NCBI GenBank assembly: GCA_026214975.1
Contig: CM047810.1
Coordinates: 34,820,498 to 34,884,497, forward strand
Direction: 5' to 3'
From: Gentiana macrophylla
Lineage: Eukaryota; Streptophyta; Magnoliopsida; Gentianales; Gentianaceae
DNA length: 64,000 bases
Position numbers and translations under genes: made by a program. Within the stretch, counting starts at the first letter, position 1. Each line of letters starts with the position of its first letter. Below the pieces are notes generated by a model that was not told the DNA's origin, ran no database searches, and saw only the letters and a list, made by a program, of their open reading frames with translations. Positions 34,917 to 47,876 of the stretch are shown here, in pieces.

Positions 34917-35340
34917 TTCTCTTCTTTTCTATTGGTTTTTATTATTACCTTTTCCATATTAAGGACACTGTTGAATTTTTGAATTTGCGTTATCGTTTTT
35001 GCGAGGAAATATCATACTAATAGACTCAGTTTTGAATATTTTGATTCTGGATGTTCTAACTTTTGCCTGGACCTGATGGTCTTTCAGTTTACTCCCTTTG
35101 CATATGCTATATTTTTTCTTCTTTGTTTGGTATACTATTATAAGAAATTAAACCAACATAGACCCTCAACAACAACAATAAAGAGATGGGGTGACAAATT
35201 AAATAGTCATGCCTTGCTTTATCACAGTTTGGTATGAACCGGATATTTTTATTATAAGCAAAAACTGTACAAGGCTGTACAACAGAGAGCAAAGTGCATA
35301 ATTACAACAGGAACCAAAATAGACACTAAGGCCAAGCTTG
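34917..35340. other. RPL24 3' flank
   Basis: AT-rich; candidate 3' untranslated region in the first 200 bp. No separate gene recognised. Confidence 0.5.
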
Positions 35341-35347
35341 TCTAAGT

Positions 35348-35602
35348 TCACGCATTTTGCGTATTCATTGGAAATGCCGTTGTTGGGGGTCTTTGGACAC
35401 CGTTCTGATGAAATTCTTCATTACGCCAGTACCAAATGCTAAAGATGAGCTCCCGAAAGAGGAAACGCCAAAACTCGATGGTATCATGTTTAAGCATATT
35501 CACATCAAGGCACAAGTCGATCCAGCTCGGTATAACAGCTATTGAAATGAAATCATACCAATACGTTTGGTGTATCACCCCTTTCCAAATTTTTCTAACC
35601 AT
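35348..35602 (-). pseudogene. LINE-like (non-LTR) C-terminal relic
   Basis: The minus-strand frame of 84 codons contains DTIEFWRFLFRELIFSIWYW then RNEEFHQNGVQRPP. This resembles the segment between zf-RVT and RNase H in plant LINE proteins and related sequences (hydrophobic W-x-x-x-F ... WxxWxxRNxxxF). The frame ends at the edges and the rest of the LINE is absent, so it is a short fragment. An unrelated chance frame cannot be excluded. Confidence 0.45.
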
Positions 35603-36005
35603 CGTACAATTGAGTGCTTTGCTTTGCTATCTTTACTTTGCAATACATAGGATAACAACTTCTAGTTCGAATAATCTACAACTAATTTTGTAGATACAAT
35701 TGTTATTGAATTATCAATCTTGTGCAAAAGTGAAACAACGTTTAGATCAACTTAACATAACAATCTCATAATTCCTTGTCTATCTTGAAATTGATCTAAG
35801 TAACTAAAAGTGATATAAAGCCGATCTCCAAGTTAAACTTAGGATTTTCATGTTAACTGGCTATAGATCTTACGCCCAATTTGGTTTACCTTATTCCAAG
35901 TGTCGGAAACTCTGTTATAATGTAAAAGGTTTTAAACTAAGTTTTTAAAGTCAAAGAAAAAGTTTTTTAAAATCTCAATACTCCAATCAAGTCTATTGTA
36001 CTTTG

Positions 36006-37004
36006 CAGGGCCGGCCCTCGTTTTTTTGTTGTTGTTAAAACCAAGTCCCCGAATTGGGCCTTTTAGTTGAAGTTGTTTTTTTTATCGTTACATATTTTTT
36101 CATAAATAAATATTTTGGTTATCGGTTGCATACGAGTTTCCGTACGAATTAATGTTATCGCAACGAAGCGGGTTCGACTCGCTTGATCAGTCGAGAAGCA
36201 GCGTCCCTTCTTAGGGTCGATGGGGCGGCGCCAATTCATTGGGGGTTGGGGCACGCCGCCCAAACCTAAACCAATGCATGCATCAGTTCATGAAGGGATA
36301 TGCATTTTCAGATACATGCATTTTTGAACAGATATGTACTTACCCTTTCGTGTAAGGGTTGCATGCTTTCATCCGGTGTACAGTGACAACCCTACCCTTT
36401 CGTGCAAGGAGTACCTCCATTCGTTTATGGGGTACTTGCAAACCTATAAAAGACATAAGTATGCAGACGGAAATTCATAAGTTTGACAGCATCATTAGAA
36501 AAACTTTGAGTGTCCTCGGGTTTGATTCAAACAAGTCACTGTTTGAATCAAACAAGTCACTGTTTGAATCAAACACCCCCATAGTATCCTGAAAGAGATT
36601 TTCATTTGATCCCTTAGTGACAAATCGTGTGGGACTAAACATCTCTTAAAAGACAGCGTTATTAACGTGCCTTGGAGTTTCTAATTCTCTGTCAAATCTT
36701 AAGTACTACATTTTTTTCCAACACTTATCGTGTTTTTAACATCTGTAAATACTAAAAATTAATAAAATTTGTTTGTATGTCTAATTTTTGTTTTGGGCCA
36801 AGTAATTTTTTTTGACCTTTATCAATTGGAGTAAAAAAAATTGGGCATTTATCAAAAGAAAAATTAACATATTATATTAGGTTGGATTGGATTAAATCTA
36901 CACGGTTTTTTTTTTTCTTTTAGCGAAACAGGTACTGTTGGGCCCTCCGACACCGTTAGGCTTAAGACCCGGGTCTCGCCGGCCTCACTATAGGGCCGGC
37001 CCTG
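36006..37004. mobile_element. hAT non-autonomous element, 999 bp
   Basis: Both ends are AGGGCCGGCCCT within CAGGGCCGGCCCT ... AGGGCCGGCCCTG, a known kind of plant hAT terminus that is itself palindromic. The element is flanked by a perfect 8-bp direct repeat GTACTTTG (35998-36005 and 37005-37012). Near the left it has GTCCCCGAATTGGGCC and near the right GACCCGGGTC-type words. No transposase is readable. It lies inside the RNase H region of element E, so it inserted later. Confidence 0.85.
36520..36574. repeat. 21-bp tandem repeat in hAT element
   Basis: GTTTGAATCAAACAAGTCACT occurs in about 2.7 copies (the first has GATTC in place of GAATC). The core TTTGAATCAAA is self-complementary apart from its centre, so each unit can form a small hairpin. 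Confidence 0.8.
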
Positions 37005-37879
37005 GTACTTTGAAAGTCATAATGGATGGTAATATTATCTCGATATAAGCTATGCTCACCATACAAATTCTTCAACCACAAAGCTTCTTTGACTACCTCA
37101 GTCATTGCCAGATACTTTGCTTCAGTGGTAGACAAAGAAACAATATGTTTTAACGTAGATTTCCATCAAACAACATAATTTCAAATACAAAATACATAGC
37201 TAGTGATAGATCTTTTGTCAATATTAGCTACGTGATCCGAATCCACAAAAACAACCAATGTGCCCGAATTTATGTCAAACTCCAAATACGTGTTTGAAGT
37301 ACCACATAAATAACTGAGAATCTATTTCACCATCTACCAATGAGTTTTTCCTGGACAAGACATAAATCTTCCAACCACACTAACTGCATGTGAAATATCT
37401 GGACGTGTGCAAAGTATGACATACATAAGGCTGTTGACTGCAATCGATTATGGAACATTCTTCATAAACCTCTTCTCTTCATCTAATTTTGGTGACTAAG
37501 TAAACAATAATTTTTAATTGACTAGCAAAGAGAGTGCCAACAGGTTTTACATTTTTCATGCGAACTCCCGTCAAGACATTTTAAATACAACTCTTCTATG
37601 TTAGGTATAACTTGCAATCTTCACAAATCCTTTTGATCTCCACGTTTAGGTGCCTTCATCTCAAACTCACTAGTGACTACTCAACAAATTTTTCAAAGAG
37701 TGAATATCTGACTGATTCTTGGCAGCAATGTGCACATCATCAACATAACACAACAAATAAATAAACGATGCTTCATCTAACTTCTGAAAATATACACAGC
37801 TATCATGCACGCTCCTTGAGTATCCATGAATCAACAAAAGAAATTCAAATCTCTTATATTACTGTGTTGGAAATTGCAT

Positions 37880-38250
37880 AAGTCCATACAATGATTTCTT
37901 CAACAAACAAACATGGCCTTCTTTACCTTCAATTTCAAAACTCTAGGGTTGCCTCAGAATGATTTTCTCCTCTAGCTCACCATGTATGAAAGTTGTCTTA
38001 ACATCATGTTGCTCCAACACGAAATCATACATGTCCATCAAAGCAAGAAAGACACAAATGAAACAATGTTTAAAACACATGTGAAAAACATTATTATAAT
38101 CAACACCTTGTACCTGATCAAGCCTCTTTCTACTAAACGCGTCTTGTATATTGCATATCCAACCTCTGGTGTGCCTTCTTTCTTTTTAAAGACCCACATA
38201 CAGTCAATGTTTGCTTTCCCATAAGCGGCTTCAAAAGTACCCAAGTGATA
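37880..38250 (-). pseudogene. Element E reverse-transcriptase relic
   Basis: 38038-38244 reads GKANIDCMWVFKKKEGTPEV then GYAIYKTRLVERG, the start of a Copia reverse transcriptase (K-W-V/M-F-K-x-K ... Y-K-A-R-L-V-A-K-G). Downstream frames at about 37730-38000 hold weak matches in several phases (such as a CYVDDVHIAAKNQ-like stretch around 37720-37760). Confidence 0.6.
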
Positions 38251-39307
38251 TTCTTCGGGAGAGATTTGAATTCTTCATTCATTGCGACCAACCACTTAGA
38301 TGACTCAACACCTGAACAACCTCTGAATATGTAGACCGCTCTCCACCTTCGTTGGTTTTTTTGTGCAATATGAAGAGCGTATGAAAATTAATCATTATTC
38401 TTATGTGGCGGTCTTATCTCTCTTTTGGGTTTGTCAATGGCTATATACATAATAATCTTTCTCTCTTTCTTCAGTTTGATTTAAAATGCCTCATGAATTT
38501 TAATGAGTGCTTGAACTGGCTGTTAGGCATCATGTCTAACTTTAAACTCCACCCGTTTTGACATATCATCACCTCTATATGCATCAGAAATACTAGACGA
38601 CTCTCTTTTCAGAAATGTAACATCTCATCTGATCACGAAATTGGTTTAATCAATACACTACAAACGATATCCCTTGACTCCAAATGCATACCCAAGAAAT
38701 ATGCATTTCTTAGCTTGAAGTTCTAATTTCATTCACTAACATGCATGCATATATACAGGACATCCAACTATCTTGAATTTGGAGAAATCATTAGAAGTAT
38801 CTATTGAAGATATTATCAATGGATAAATATTTAGTTGATTATTTGAATTATTTTGAATATTATTTGATTTATCTTGTACTTGTTCTCCATGACAATGAGT
38901 ACTATAAAATACCGCTTGAACCAGAACTATTGAATCAATGAAAAATATCTTTTACTATTGTCAATAGTATCTGATTAAAGTTCCTCAGGAGTCTTAAACT
39001 CAATAGATGCTGAAGGTGACCAATTAATTATATAACAAGCTGTGGAAACTACATATGTTAAATAAACCATTGATAAATCAGCATTTGAAATCATACATCG
39101 AGCTCTCTTTGAAATTGTTCAATTCATGTGTTCTACAACGCCATTTTGTTGATGAGTCTCTCTAACCGTGCGATGGCGAAAAATGCCTTCACTTTCATAA
39201 AACTGATTAAATTCGCCTGCGCAGAATTTCAAGTCATTATCTGTTCTAAGCCGCTTAATATGTTTCCATTTCTGCTTTTCAGTCAAAGCTTTCAAATTAT
39301 TGATGTT

Positions 39308-39857
39308 TTAGAAAACATCATTCATTTGTTTCCGAAAGAAAACCCAAATTTTTCTCGAATGATCATCAATAAATGACAACATAAATCTGGAACCTCCTTC
39401 TGATGAAACAAGAGATGGCCTTTCAAGATCTGACTGAATATAATCCAAAGTCTCTTTTGTTCTGTGAATTGCTGAAGACTTAAAAATGATACGCTTCGAC
39501 TTCCCAAAAATGCAATGCTCATAGAATTCCAACTTCCTAGTATGATGTCCACCCAAACGACCCTTTCTGGTTAACATAGATAGACCCTTTTTGTTCTTGT
39601 GCCCAAGACGCATATGCTATAGCTTCATAGTATTTGCTTCTAAAGATGATGTAGAAACTACATGTCCTTATAACTGTAGATCCTTGTATAGTGTACAAAC
39701 TGCCATACCAACAAGTTTCCATCACAACAAGAGCACCTTTAAGAACTTTCAAAACTCCATCTTCACCGGTGTACATATAACCAAGAGCCTTAAGTGTGTT
39801 GTGATGGTGGATTTTTCGATGATTAAGAGCTAAATGTTGAAGAAGGAGGAAGGACAA
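39308..39857 (-). pseudogene. Element E protease/integrase part
   Basis: 39537-39857 reads TGEDGVLKVLKGALVVMETC and SLYTIQGSTV, matching the stretch before the integrase zinc site in Tnt1-like elements. 39308-39613 reads RLGHKNKKGLSMLTRKGRLG and FYEHCIFGKSKRI, then FMLSFIDDHSRKIWVFF, which covers the integrase N-terminus and the first aspartate region. Two frames are needed. Confidence 0.7.
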
Positions 39858-39960
39858 TGAAGCAGAAGAAGGAAAGTGTGATTTTTTATTTTTATTTTTT
39901 TAAACTAGAAAATTGGAGATGGTATTGCGTTTTTGCAATGAGTGAATCACTCCCTTGCTT

Positions 39961-40155
39961 GCTCTTATACCATATTGAAGTGAATAATCATTTGATTTCC
40001 ATAGGTTTTCAGTAATTACAATTGTGGTACTTATAGTGCAATTATAATGAGAATGCAATGAATGCGCGCTGAGATTACTATATAATTACAAGTGATTACA
40101 AAATGATTATAGGGATATTCTGATCCTGTAGAATATTCTCAACACTCCCATTCCC
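39961..40155 (-). repeat. Element E LTR with primer site and upstream polypurine tract
   Basis: The coding strand reads GGGAATGGGAG (40155-40145), then TGTTGAGAATATTCTACAGG ... GATTATTCACTTCA (LTR, 169 bp). A 3-base spacer and TGGTATAAGAGC (39972-39961) follow. A polypurine-like tract before an LTR that is followed by a primer site suggests a tandem or solo junction between two copies. Confidence 0.6.
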
Positions 40156-40196
40156 AAGCAACATAATATCGAATCGAACTTTTCAAAATAATACTA
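40156..40196. other. Short spacer
   Basis: AT-rich piece between the LTR/polypurine tract and the next MITE; on the coding strand of E it would be the 3' end of a lost neighbouring copy. Confidence 0.3.
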
Positions 40197-40330
40197 CTCC
40201 CTCCGTTTTTTTTAACTGTCACATTTGATATAACTTTTTGGATGAACCTGATCACTTTTTAGCTTAAAGTGAGTCATTTTTTGGATGAACCTGGACATCA
40301 AAGTGACAGTTACAAAAAAAACGGAGATTA
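40197..40330. mobile_element. Stowaway-like MITE
   Basis: Starts CTCCCTCCGTTTTTTTTAAC (then TGTCAC) after TA, and ends GTGACAGTTACAAAAAAAAC then GGAG. The internal GTCATTTTTTGGATGAACCT/ATAACTTTTTGGATGAACCT words are a short direct repeat. The right terminus lost the final CTCCC inverse. Confidence 0.75.
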
Positions 40331-41120
40331 CTTAGTAACCATTACATGGACTAATTTCAAAGTTCAAACAACCAAAGCCATGGTACCCGTTTGTTAGAGA
40401 AAAACATGAATGATACCTCTTAACGACACAAAAATAAATGACGAAAGAATATGACAAAACACCAAAATTATGTGGTTTGGGCATTTGATACGTCCACGGG
40501 CGAAAAAAATATTACTATATCGAAAAATAAAAAATAAAAATCCCGTAAAGTCAAAAGATTAAAGACAAAATTAGGCTAAGGCTATGAGAGTTTAATTTAT
40601 GCGGTACATCTTAGAACAAAAGGCTAAAGGCCTATTTAAATAGGAGGTCTTTGTTTGTACCACTGCCGATCTACCGTGTATCACACTATTTGTGCATCAG
40701 AGTAGAATCGACCCTGTGAAAGTCGAATGTGCAAGGCAACATTCAACCTTCCCAGTGTCAATTCTAATTTGACAGTGCAGAAATGTTGCATTGTACATTC
40801 GAATTTCACATTATCGATTCGATGAAAATTATGTGGTGCACCAATAGGTGTTGGACAATGAGTAGATGAACTGTCATGCGAGTAAATGCCATCTTTAAAT
40901 AAACCAAAGTCGGCTGCTTCTCCTACACTTGTGATGTGGGACGTTGACCCCTGAACTTCAACAAATTTTATTAGCTGCAATCAGCAAAATAAGCCAAAAG
41001 TATATGAGATGACGAAGAAACGCCCAATTCCACATGTCTTACAAGTTTAAGACCTTCTCGACTTAATAAACATATAGTGATATTAACTTGTTTTTTAACA
41101 AAAGAGAAAGAGATTAAGAT
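40331..41120. other. Intergenic DNA with exon-like minus-strand frame
   Basis: The minus-strand frame 40681-40980 (99 codons, LIKFVEVQGSTSHITSVGEA, then ADFGLFKDGIYSHDSSS) follows an acceptor-like TTGCAG and resembles an exon, but no donor or family was recognised. TGTGCATCAGAGTAGAATCG at about 40692-40711 matches (inverted) the repeat array at 63.3-64 kb, which favours a repeat origin for at least the 3' half. Confidence 0.35.
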
Positions 41121-41282
41121 CGAGTAATGATACGGACACAACGGGTGACATAACCATCATCTACATCTTTGATCATGGTGTATGATCTATTGATCATGAT
41201 GTTAACCATCACAATCAAGGGTGTAGATAGTGATTGTGTCACTCGTTGTGTTTCACAGGTTGTGTGCTCGTATCATTGCTCG
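41121..41282. mobile_element. Fold-back MITE
   Basis: CGAGTAATGATACGGACACA at the left is the inverse of CGTATCATTGCTCG at the right. Inner arms ACGGGTGACATAACCATCAT and GATTGTGTCACTCGTTGTG also pair. A duplication could not be assigned. It lies 54 bp before element B. Confidence 0.7.
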
Positions 41283-41336
41283 AAAGAAGTTAAAGACAAA
41301 AGCAAGCAAACGGTTCTTGCAATCTTAGTAATAATT

Positions 41337-43152
41337 TGTTATGTGTAGTGTCCGAAAGACAATTATGTAATTGTTTTAGGACAGAATTAATAATTCATCT
41401 TATTATATGCATTTATGTTTATAATTAAGACACAACTAAAAACCCTAAGTATCTCGTTTATGTAATCACATAACTCAGTGTATGGCTATACACAAGAGGA
41501 TTGAGTTAGTATGATGTACTTAAAATTAACATAGTCCGTAGCATTGATTAATCTGAGTACGGGTCTCATGATTAATATGCTAATAATGCGCCCTAACACT
41601 TTACGGTGTGTGGTCTCATCCGATTTATCGGTAATTGGGGTACCTAGTGGGGCATTTATATATGATGATAATCATATAGGGTGGACCGATTTAATTTGAG
41701 TTCTCGATATAATTCCGTAATCGAGAAGTCTTATCGAATCACAAGATGATCATATATGGATTAATCTCAATCTCGAGGTGATCTGAGATAAGCCGCTTAG
41801 ACTAGGGTAGGGTTTGATGTGTTAGTAAGGATCACTTGGCAAGATGTGGTCCAACACTTCTCGTTGGCTCTATTCTCGGGATGAGTGAGTAGTCTCGTGC
41901 TATCACCGATATGGAATCCATTCCTTCCTCGGGAAGAAGTAGATGCACAGCCTCCTTATTTGTTAGCCCTAAGAAAATGATCGATCCCGGGAGTTCATGT
42001 TAGACTAATTAGCTACTAGTCCGGTATGTGAACTAATTGATCACTAGGGGGTTAATGGTAAATAAGGACAAGATGTTTCGAGAAGGGTTTACGGAAATAT
42101 CCCGACTCGAAATGAACAGTCTATGGAGGATTTATCCGTATGTAATGATTATATCAGTGGACGCTTATCAACTCATGGTTGAGTGTAAGTTATCTATATT
42201 CGGCAGGGTTCAGTTTTGGGTTTATGGTGGTGTAATCCCGGAATTAATAGATTGAATATTATTGTTAGGTCTGACGGATAATATTATTTAATTTATTGTA
42301 GCTACTGAATATGGGTCCATGGTCCCCGACATGGCTCCTAATATAGCATATAGGTTTTCTCATCGTTTCACCTCAATTATGATATTAAATAGTTGGATTG
42401 GACTATTTAATTGATATGTGGATTAATTGTTTAGTTGGACTAGATAATTAAATAAATGGAAAAGAAATTTTTCGTGAACTCGGCCCAAAATAATGAAACA
42501 TGCGTGTGACCTAAATTTGTTTTAGGGTGGGGCGCATTTTTTAATTGTTATTTATTAGGAAATTAGTTTCCTTAATAAATAATAAGACATGTGATTAAAT
42601 TATTTATGTGTTAAATAATTTAAGGAAAAGAAAATCTTTTGTATATCCTTATTAATTTGGGAATATTCTAGATTTATCTTTTTAAAGGAAAATGATTAAT
42701 ATGATTGATTTTGTATTAATTAATTAATCATTGGAGGACAAGGATTACTCTCCTATATAAAGAGAGTTCTCCCAAGCCAATATCATCATCACAAAAGTCG
42801 AAATATTGGGAGTATTGGAGCTTAGAATTTTCGGCTCCTATACTTGGGTTCGAGTTTTAGAAAATCTTCGGGTTTTTCTAAGGTAGCATATCGAGGAGGT
42901 CAAGCGGCTTGAATCACCATCCACTTGGTGTTGCTTGGAGATACACGCCGGAAGACGGTGGCTTCTCAATTCTTGGATCTTGGATCTCTGATTGTTCTAG
43001 ACGTTTATTCACAATAAACCGGTAAGCAATCTAACCCCCTCGTAGGATTATATCTATTTATTTATGTATTTTGGTTGTTAGATCTAGATCTTGTACTTTC
43101 CGCTGCGTAATCGGGTGGATCTTTGATCCATCCGGCGATATTAGATCCTACA
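41337..43152 (+). repeat. Element B left LTR
   Basis: 1816-bp LTR. It contains a TATA box TATATAAAG at 42754-42762 with CTCCTATATAAAGAGAGTTC around it, a short initiator-like stretch and a GAGAGTTCTCC inverted word. The right-hand copy is split just before this TATA box. Confidence 0.9.
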
Positions 43153-43154
43153 AG

Positions 43155-43167
43155 TGGTAGCAGAGCC
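43155..43167 (+). other. Element B primer-binding site
   Basis: TGGTAGCAGAGCC follows the LTR end after AG. It differs by one base (G for T) from the usual TGGTATCAGAGC complement of initiator tRNA-Met. Confidence 0.75.
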
Positions 43168-45439
43168 TTTGATCTATCAATCAAAGTATGTGAATTTTAG
43201 ATCTAAGGAGTGGAATATCATGTGTAGATTGCTTTATTTTTTTTTTTTTTTTATGAATCGAAAATATCATGTATGTATGCCTTTGTGATTGTTGTGGTTG
43301 AAGAGATGAATTGGGGTTTGTATTGTTTACCCGTAGATCTATTTTGTAGCTCTTTTGATTAGTATCAATTGAGCATATGATGTGTAATTTATTTTATGTC
43401 ATGCAAAAAAATTGTAAAATGTAGTACCTTTTGTATTTATTTTTGGTTCCGGGTTCGAGGCACGAAGATCGTGGTGTTAAAGATCAAGAAGGTAAAACGG
43501 AGGAAGCCGAATTGTTTATTTTAATTAAACTGATTCTTGGCAATTTTTCTTGTTTGCGGCAGCAATCACTTTTTGACCTAATTTTTTTGTTGGCCGCAAG
43601 GCCTATTGTTAATAAAAAAAAAAAAAAAAAAAATTTGCATAACAGCCGTAATAATAATAGATAAATAAAAAATCCTATTTTTTTTTTTTGATGAGTTTTG
43701 CCGAGAAGCTTTAAAAAAAAAGTTTTTTAAAAACAATTATTAATATAAATATATTTTAAATATATTAGTATATTATGGCCTCATCTCCTCGTCATTCGTG
43801 GTTCGTGTCAAGAACGAAGCTTTGAAGATCCGGAAGATTTGAAGATCAAGACTCGAAGATTAGATTAGTTTTACTTTTCCTTAGAAAATAGGTTAGTCGG
43901 GGGTACCAACGATCCATCTCGGTGTTTAATTTTTTCGTTTATTATTTCGTGTATGATCGAAATTATGTGATAGAACCGGAAAATTGCCATGACATGCATC
44001 ATATCATGATTCCACTACAATGCATACATGTAGCTAGTTTATTTCGAATAAATTAGGCATGTATAACTCGTATAATTAGTTAAAAAGCTTATTTAATTAA
44101 TATGTGGTACTTAATTAATTAAGCAACTAATTATTAAAAACCGAGGAACCGGGTTTTGTCAATCGTTACGATTTTAGTGATGGATTCTCGGTGAATCCCA
44201 CTTAGATAAATCGTTGAGTTTTCGGTGAACCTACTTTAAGCGTAAACGAGATTACGCTTTGGTTGACAACTTAGAAATCGGAAAATCATTGTACACGGGT
44301 TCGGAAATGGTCTAACCATGGTTGAGCGAGTTCAACCGAGCTTCGGCTCGATCGACTCCCCACCACGTGTGATGTACGTTACAGTGGTTCGACAAGACTT
44401 AGCATAGCCGATAAGCCTTCGGGCTAAACGGGGCTTCTCTTGCCGGATCAGCCTGAACTGTCACATATGTTCCAACGAATAAGACGGCGTAGGCTTGCCT
44501 ACATAACCGACCTCGCTCGAGTACTTTGATTTATTGTTTCTTATTGTCAAGACCGAAACCGTAATTAGTAAACCCACCACTTTTTCAAATTATTGAGTGG
44601 GATCGGGGAAGGCGACAGCCGACTCCACAACCTCTACTATAGGTGCAAGCACGTGAGAGAAGGGTGACGCCTCGTGCCGCTTTGATTCCGGCCCCCTAAG
44701 GATTGTGCTCACCCCTATCAAAATTCCAGGCTTGGTCTCCGAAAGGATAGGATTTTGGGTACTCGTTGGGTCACTGTCCGACCCTAAATGCGGCATACTC
44801 GGGGCGTACTTTGAGATCTGATATAGTAGGTCATACTCTTTGTGGATATTTTCGAAATATCTAGGCTAGAAAAAGGAAGGTAATCAATGATTGAGGCCCG
44901 GGATGTCTGATTCCCATGAGATGTTCGATTCTCGAAGCTTAATCATTGAGAGAGATTGTCTCAGTTTAACCGTCATCGTGCTGATACCGACCCTAAAGGC
45001 GGCGGTACGACGCGAGGTTAAATCCTTGGAATGGTAGGGTAAACTTTTTATAGTTTATTATTCCTAAAATAAAAATCTAGTAGTGAAATTTTAATTTTTG
45101 AATTTAACTTTCTGTCATGTTTATTTTACAACTATATCTCTAGGCTACTAAACTGTTAGTAATAGGACTTCATTAAAAATGTAGAGAGTAACAAGTACGT
45201 TGTAATTATCAAAAGAATGCAGTTAATTTTTCGGAAGAGATTTTTCCTTGAGCCTTTAAAAACTTAAGTGACATAGTATAGGTATGTCACGGATGTCACT
45301 CGTGTTGAACGAGAGACGACCATACTTAGTTTACAAAAGATGATATAGGACTATCAGACAAATTCATTTAGTGAATTTTAAAAGTGTAATTACACAACAA
45401 ATTTCTAATTGAAAAAATTGGAAAATCATATACATAAGG

Positions 45440-45805
45440 CGTTGCTAGTTAGACGGTATTTGGAACCGATAAACTAGTGGGAGCCTTAGCCTTATGATTT
45501 GTTGTTTTTCTGAATCATTAACAATGTGTAATAGACTACACAGGAGTTTCTCCATTTATCGGAAAAACAAGAATAAAGCGTTACTAGTAAGACAATATTT
45601 GGATCTGATAAACTAGTGGGAGCTTAGTTCTGGAGATTTTATAATCTTTGAAACATCATGAACACAGCATTGCTAGTTAGACAGTATTTGGAACTGATAA
45701 ACTAGTGGGAGCTTAGTTCTAGGTGATGTTCTAATCTTTGAAAAATCATAAATACAAAGTGTTGCTAGTTAGACGGTATTTTGAACCGATAAACTAGTGG
45801 GAGCT
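45440..45805 (+). repeat. Four dispersed copies of a ~45-bp module in element B
   Basis: GTTGCTAGTTAGACGGTATT, then TGGAACCGATAAACTAGTGG and GAGC, occur at 45440, 45577, 45668 and 45757 with small changes. Further ACTAGTGGGAG/GCTAGTGGGAG words are near 46158 and 46657. The tail resembles a polypurine tract. Confidence 0.8.
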
Positions 45806-47876
45806 TTGGTCTAATGATTTGACGATTAAAAAAATCGATAGTCCAAGCAAGTAACACTGAACATCCCACAGTTCAAGAGTAGTGTCTACTCAAACGAACT
45901 GCTAGTTCAAGACTGTTTCCATCTAAGGAAAGTCAAGAATGGGAAAGAATGTTTATACGTGTTAGTCATCTAAACTAAGTAGTTTTAAGGCTAAACCGAA
46001 AAATTAATAAATTGGGAATTAGAGGATAAGGAAAGTGATTTCAGATCAGTGACCAATGCATCCTTAGCAATTTTCTCGAGAGCTAAAGTTCTTTGGAAGA
46101 ACTAGGTAGCTTTGCATTAAACGATAAATAAAATAGACAACGGGCAGTTATTTCAGATAGACTAGTGGGAGTGATATAAGGAAATGAATCTCGGATTCAA
46201 TTCTTGAGTATCACAGAAAATTCATTTTCTGTTTTCGGATTCGTTGGATCGAACGTATTCATTTTCAATAGGATAATTTGTTTGTCTTATTGACAATGAA
46301 TATAACATTCGTAGCACGAATCCAAGACTCGGACTTTTGTTTGATAAAGTCAGAACCACTAAGCATTGCTGATAAGGTATTAGTAACACATCTTAAAATA
46401 TATAAATGCAAATGGTTTCCGTATTTAGATAAACGCAAATGGTTTCCGTATTTAGATAAACGCTTCTTTCTATTAATTAGTGTATGTCCCATAAAGACAA
46501 GATCTGAAGACTGGCTTAGGGTGATTCCTACTTCCCAGTCAAAGGAACCTGTCTCAAAGGAACAATTCCTAAGTTTCCTTTCAATCAGGAAAGGGTAATA
46601 GATTTAATGAAGTAACGTAGCTTGTTCATAACAACCTTTGGGGTCATATGAATGGTACAAGCTAGTGGGAGCTTTTGAAGTAGTGACATCTTGTCTGACA
46701 ACTATTCGAGACTCCGGTAAGTTTATCCAAAATATTTGGAGGAAATCTCTCGATTTCACTGCAGATAGAGTATTCCATACTCGAAATAGGTTATTGCGTA
46801 GTCTTGGGATTGTTGCTCGCCCGCCCCAAGTGGAATGTTTTCACTAAGGGATACACCATAAATTTGCTTTACATAGTTATTGATGTGCTACGATATGCTG
46901 TTGAACTCATTTAAGATATTGGTTGCAAAATAACGGTTTACGTTGTAATGAAAAACCGAGAAGTCTACCTAAAAGATGCCTACGCATTTATGGATAAGGA
47001 GTGAATTCGGTTCACCCCACTTCCGTAAATAGAGGCATTTAGCACCGAGTGCTTGAAGGTAGGGCTGGAAATTTTGCATACACGTTCAGATCGTGAAATA
47101 TCTTGATGCATTGAGTAAAGGTTGGTTATAAAACTCGTAAAAACAGAGAATGACGGTTATACTGTCAAACTCGGTCTGATAGAGTCTATAAATAACAACC
47201 TTGGATCTTGAAGTCTTTGTACTCAAGATGTTACTAAATGATTTGTTCAGTCCACATCCAACACCGGGAGTTGGTGGTAACACTAATAAAAACTACTAAA
47301 CTAGATCAGTATATCGATCTACCCCGAACGTAGTGGGACTATGGTTTGTCCATTACCCATTGCAGGACCTTACGGTCTATAGGGTAGATTGATGACCTAT
47401 AGTCCTTTGTGAATGTGTAGATCCTCGATCATAGAGGTTGGTTTAAAAGCCATAACCCTGTGAATGGAGTTTGATACTCCAGTTCTGTTGAAACTCTTGT
47501 AGAACCACCTGAGTATCTCAGGCCCAGTGGGAGTAATTGGAATTACATAGAGAAGAGTCGAATGAATAGGAAATTTTAACTTTCAATGCAAAGCTGAGTC
47601 ATTTAGGGGTGATTCCCTAAAAGGTAGAGAGTTAACTAGACCGTGATCTCTCTTACCACTCAGTCTTGCTTGATTTCGTCAGAAAGCGGGAAATATGGGT
47701 GATTCCCTAAGACTTCCTTGCCGAACAATGGAATCTGAATTCATTCAGAACAGAAGGGTTTTAGCTAAGAACAAATGGTGGATTCGTTACAAAGCAGAAA
47801 ATAGGGGTGATTCCCTCAGACCTTTTTGCGAGACTAACGGTATCTTAATTTATTCAGAAAGAACCTTTGGCAGGAT

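Larger units (their letters stand above)
35975..40144 (-). mobile_element. Element E: decayed Copia retrotransposon split by a hAT element
   Basis: Minus-strand order: LTR (39976-40144), primer site (39961-39972), protease/integrase parts (39308-39857), reverse transcriptase (about 37880-38250), RNase H (35975-37150 around the hAT insertion). On the coding strand the RNase H part reads VSLSTTEAKYLAMTEVVKEA then LWLKNLYGEHS, which runs into the hAT duplication and resumes beyond it. The gag region is largely missing between the primer site and the integrase. No 3' LTR was found at the left. It is Tnt1-like in its integrase words. Confidence 0.75.

Noticed and set aside
36138..36190. tRNA-like B box GGTTCGACTCG in the hAT element
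   Set aside because: No A box at the right distance and no stem structure; probably chance.
36063..36263. Gene inside the hAT element on the minus strand
   Set aside because: 66 residues without hAT dimerisation or BED features; the element is non-autonomous.
44590..44796. 68-residue minus-strand frame in element B
   Set aside because: No family features; lies in the decayed interior of the element with no start or promoter context.
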